Origin: Bacteroidota bacterium
Lineage (GTDB): Bacteria; Bacteroidota; Bacteroidia; J057
Assembly (NCBI GenBank): GCA_004292985.1
Contig: RDXT01000615.1
Coordinates: forward strand, 1-7,664
Direction: 5' to 3'
Length of the DNA: 7,664 bases
Position 1 is the stretch's first letter. Each line of letters starts with the position of its first letter. Made by a program: the position numbers and the translations under genes. This document shows, in pieces, positions 6,346 to 7,664 of this stretch. The notes under the pieces were generated by a model, which saw only the letters and a list, made by a program, of their open reading frames with translations, was not told the DNA's origin and searched no databases.

Positions 6346-6348
6346 GCC

Positions 6349-7149
6349 TCAGGAAGCATATACCAGCCCGATATTAATCACAAAAAACAGGATCGTAAGC
6401 AGGGCAAGCTGGTAAGACTGCTCCGGATGCCGCCGGAATAAAGCCATGCTCATAAGCGCAGACAGAAATAATGCCGCCAGAAAGGGCAAAAAGATATTGT
6501 AGATCCCATAATTGGGGTGTACAGGTGCTGATCTGGGCAGGCATACGTCTGTGGGGCTTCCCGGCAGACAAACGGTGATCAGCGTAACGGTGTGGTACAG
6601 GGGGGTAATGTGCAGCGTGATGCGGTCGCCTGGCCGGAGTTCCGGCACCTGGTCTTCGGCAGCCTGAAAGCGCTTATTGCCCGCCTCTACCAACATTTGT
6701 CCGGGCCGTGGGTCGTCTTTTTTGATCGAACGCACGGTTTTGGTCACGGTTTCCCATGCTGCGGCATAGTCCAGCACAACCGAAAGGCCAAACAGCAAAC
6801 CGATAAACCCAATGGTGAAGACGATCCAGCGATAGCGGGCAAATTCTTCTCTCCGGCTCATACGGGGGGTAGCAGGCTCTGTTTCATACACAGGCTGCTG
6901 GATCACCGGAGGCGTATAGGCGTGCTGCCGAAGGTCATAGCGCATATTATAGACCTGTCTGCGCACGGTGTCGCTCAGTTCGCGGTAGGCCTCCGATACC
7001 TGCACAAAACGCTGATGCGCATCCGGGTCCGGGTTCGCATCCGGGTGCAATGCCTGGGCAAGCCGCCGGTAAGCAGCTTTTATCTCGTCGGGGCTTGCAT
7101 GCCGCCCGACGCCCAGGAGCTGGTAGTAGTCGCGAAATTCGCGGGCCAT
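6349..7149 (-). CDS. Membrane-anchored J-domain (DnaJ-like) protein
   Basis: This protein is 266 residues from the ATG at 7149; a TTG at 7155 is a less likely start overlapping the previous gene. Residues 5-70 are a J domain (DYYQLLGVGRHASPDEIKAA, HPD at 35-37, FVQVSEAYRELSD), which should stimulate DnaK ATPase at the cytoplasmic face. There is no Gly/Phe region, zinc finger or DnaJ C-terminal substrate domain, so it is not the housekeeping DnaJ. A linker leads to a membrane segment (108-127), a domain of about 90 residues predicted outside the inner membrane, and two further membrane segments (217-238, 246-264). That outer domain holds a Cys pair (194, 203) that could form a disulfide. Residues 149-185 and the whole membrane layout match the product of the gene immediately upstream, from which it is separated by two bases. 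Specific function unknown. Confidence 0.85.
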   Translation of the reverse strand: MAREFRDYYQLLGVGRHASPDEIKAAYRRLAQALHPDANPDPDAHQRFVQVSEAYRELSDTVRRQVYNMRYDLRQHAYTPPVIQQPVYETEPATPRMSRREEFARYRWIVFTIGFIGLLFGLSVVLDYAAAWETVTKTVRSIKKDDPRPGQMLVEAGNKRFQAAEDQVPELRPGDRITLHITPLYHTVTLITVCLPGSPTDVCLPRSAPVHPNYGIYNIFLPFLAALFLSALMSMALFRRHPEQSYQLALLTILFFVINIGLVYAS

Positions 7150-7151
7150 GT

Positions 7152-7664
7152 TCAACGTCGAAACAAGATTGTGAACACCACCAGCCCCGCAAGCAGAGCG
7201 GCTGTGCCCAGGTAGGTGTTGAACTCTGCATTGCTCCGGAAAAAAAGAGTGCCCAGAGCCGCAGCGATCACCAGCCAGACCAGAGGAAAAAACTCTCCGT
7301 ATATTTCACCGAAAATAGGAAAAAAACGTGTTTCGCCGCTACGCGAGACCTGTACGCGGCGCGGAATGCCGCCGAAAGGTGATTTTTCAAGGCTGATCTG
7401 TGTACCCGCCTGCAGCCAGCTTTCGTAATCGGCAGGTACCATAAAGGTCGAAGCGCGGGTTTTCACCAGCACCATGCCGGGTGCTGAAAGGTTCCAGGGC
7501 AGCACTTCGGCTTTTTCAATGGTCTCTGGGGCAGCAAGGCGCGCCATCGAGCGGTCGAGCACCATTCCCCCGAAAAATACCAGCAGCAGCACCGCCACCA
7601 GCTGCATCAGCCCGGACATATATGCATAGCCTTTGAGGGCTGCCTCACTCTCGCGGATCTGCTG
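7152..7664 (-). CDS. Membrane protein, paralogue of the J-domain protein's C-terminal region (5' end probably outside the window)
   Basis: From the ATG at 7619 this would be 155 residues, but the frame stays open through all 15 codons to the window edge. Those codons read QQIRESEAALKGYAY, a plausible charged segment ahead of a membrane helix rather than an A/T-rich leader. I therefore treat the gene as 5'-partial and the 7619 ATG as the alternative start. Numbered from that ATG, there is a membrane helix at 4-22, a hydrophilic, presumably periplasmic domain at 23-109, and two membrane helices at 110-127 and 136-152. I recognise no named family. It has no Cys and no J domain. The stop is two bases before the J-domain ATG, so the two genes are surely co-transcribed. 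Shared layout and sequence suggest that the two proteins arose by duplication and may assemble together in the membrane. Confidence 0.75.
   Translation of the reverse strand, partial: QQIRESEAALKGYAYMSGLMQLVAVLLLVFFGGMVLDRSMARLAAPETIEKAEVLPWNLSAPGMVLVKTRASTFMVPADYESWLQAGTQISLEKSPFGGIPRRVQVSRSGETRFFPIFGEIYGEFFPLVWLVIAAALGTLFFRSNAEFNTYLGTAALLAGLVVFTILFRR

Noticed and set aside
6336..6358. Inverted repeat CTGAGCCTCAG between the converging stops as a two-way terminator
   Set aside because: The central spacer is a single base, too short for a loop, and neither side has a T run.
6592..7215. Plus-strand open frame of 207 codons
   Set aside because: It lies antisense to the J-domain gene, where the HPD motif and membrane helices are clear; its Cys/His/Arg-rich product is typical of a shadow frame.
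1..7664. Mobile elements, CRISPR arrays, tRNA or rRNA genes, phage or defence systems
   Set aside because: I looked on both strands and found no transposase or integrase domains, terminal inverted repeats, spaced direct repeats, cloverleaf structures or defence-gene motifs.

Overview
The window looks like a chromosomal segment of a Bacteroidota bacterium, probably of the Saprospiria/Cytophagia/Chitinophagia type. Three things point there. One exported protein ends in a type IX secretion (T9SS) sorting domain. The protein families present (choice-of-anchor V, lamin-tail, TIGR02757, YceI next to MarR) are typical of that phylum. The one convincing promoter has the Bacteroidota form TTTG-N18-TAnnTTTG, and no start codon is clearly set by a Shine-Dalgarno site. 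Base composition is even, and I see no transposase, integrase, tRNA, rRNA or CRISPR.

Layout. Positions 1-197 (minus) hold the start of an exported lamin-tail-domain protein that runs off the left edge. Positions 270-1106 (minus) encode a secreted choice-of-anchor V / T9SS protein with a CxxxCH motif. From 3823 down to 1188 (minus) runs a co-directional block: periplasmic YceI, a hairpin, MarR regulator, PrsW-type intramembrane protease and a TIGR02757 protein. The last two are joined by a TGATG overlap, and the final gene ends inside a heptamer repeat. A 339-bp divergent intergenic region (3824-4162) separates this block from a plus-strand signalling locus. That locus has an H-NOX haem sensor (4163-4708), coupled by TGATG to a sensorless hybrid histidine kinase (4708-6069), followed by a 74-residue orphan protein (6121-6345). 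Converging on it from the right are two minus-strand membrane proteins: a J-domain protein (6349-7149) and an upstream neighbour (7152 to the right edge).

How the genes work together. The H-NOX/kinase pair is best read as a nitric-oxide sensing two-component system. The haem ligand, the YxSxR motif and the heme-distorting proline are present, while the distal tyrosine used for O2 binding is replaced by Phe. The kinase has only a coiled coil before its catalytic core, so H-NOX must be its sensor. The downstream output is not visible here. The J-domain protein and its neighbour share the same TM-periplasmic domain-TM-TM layout, with a gapless stretch of similarity. They look like an ancient tandem duplication in which one copy gained a J domain. 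Nothing in the window is clearly a wholly new system; this J-domain/paralogue pair and the H-NOX locus with its orphan small gene are the most interesting parts.
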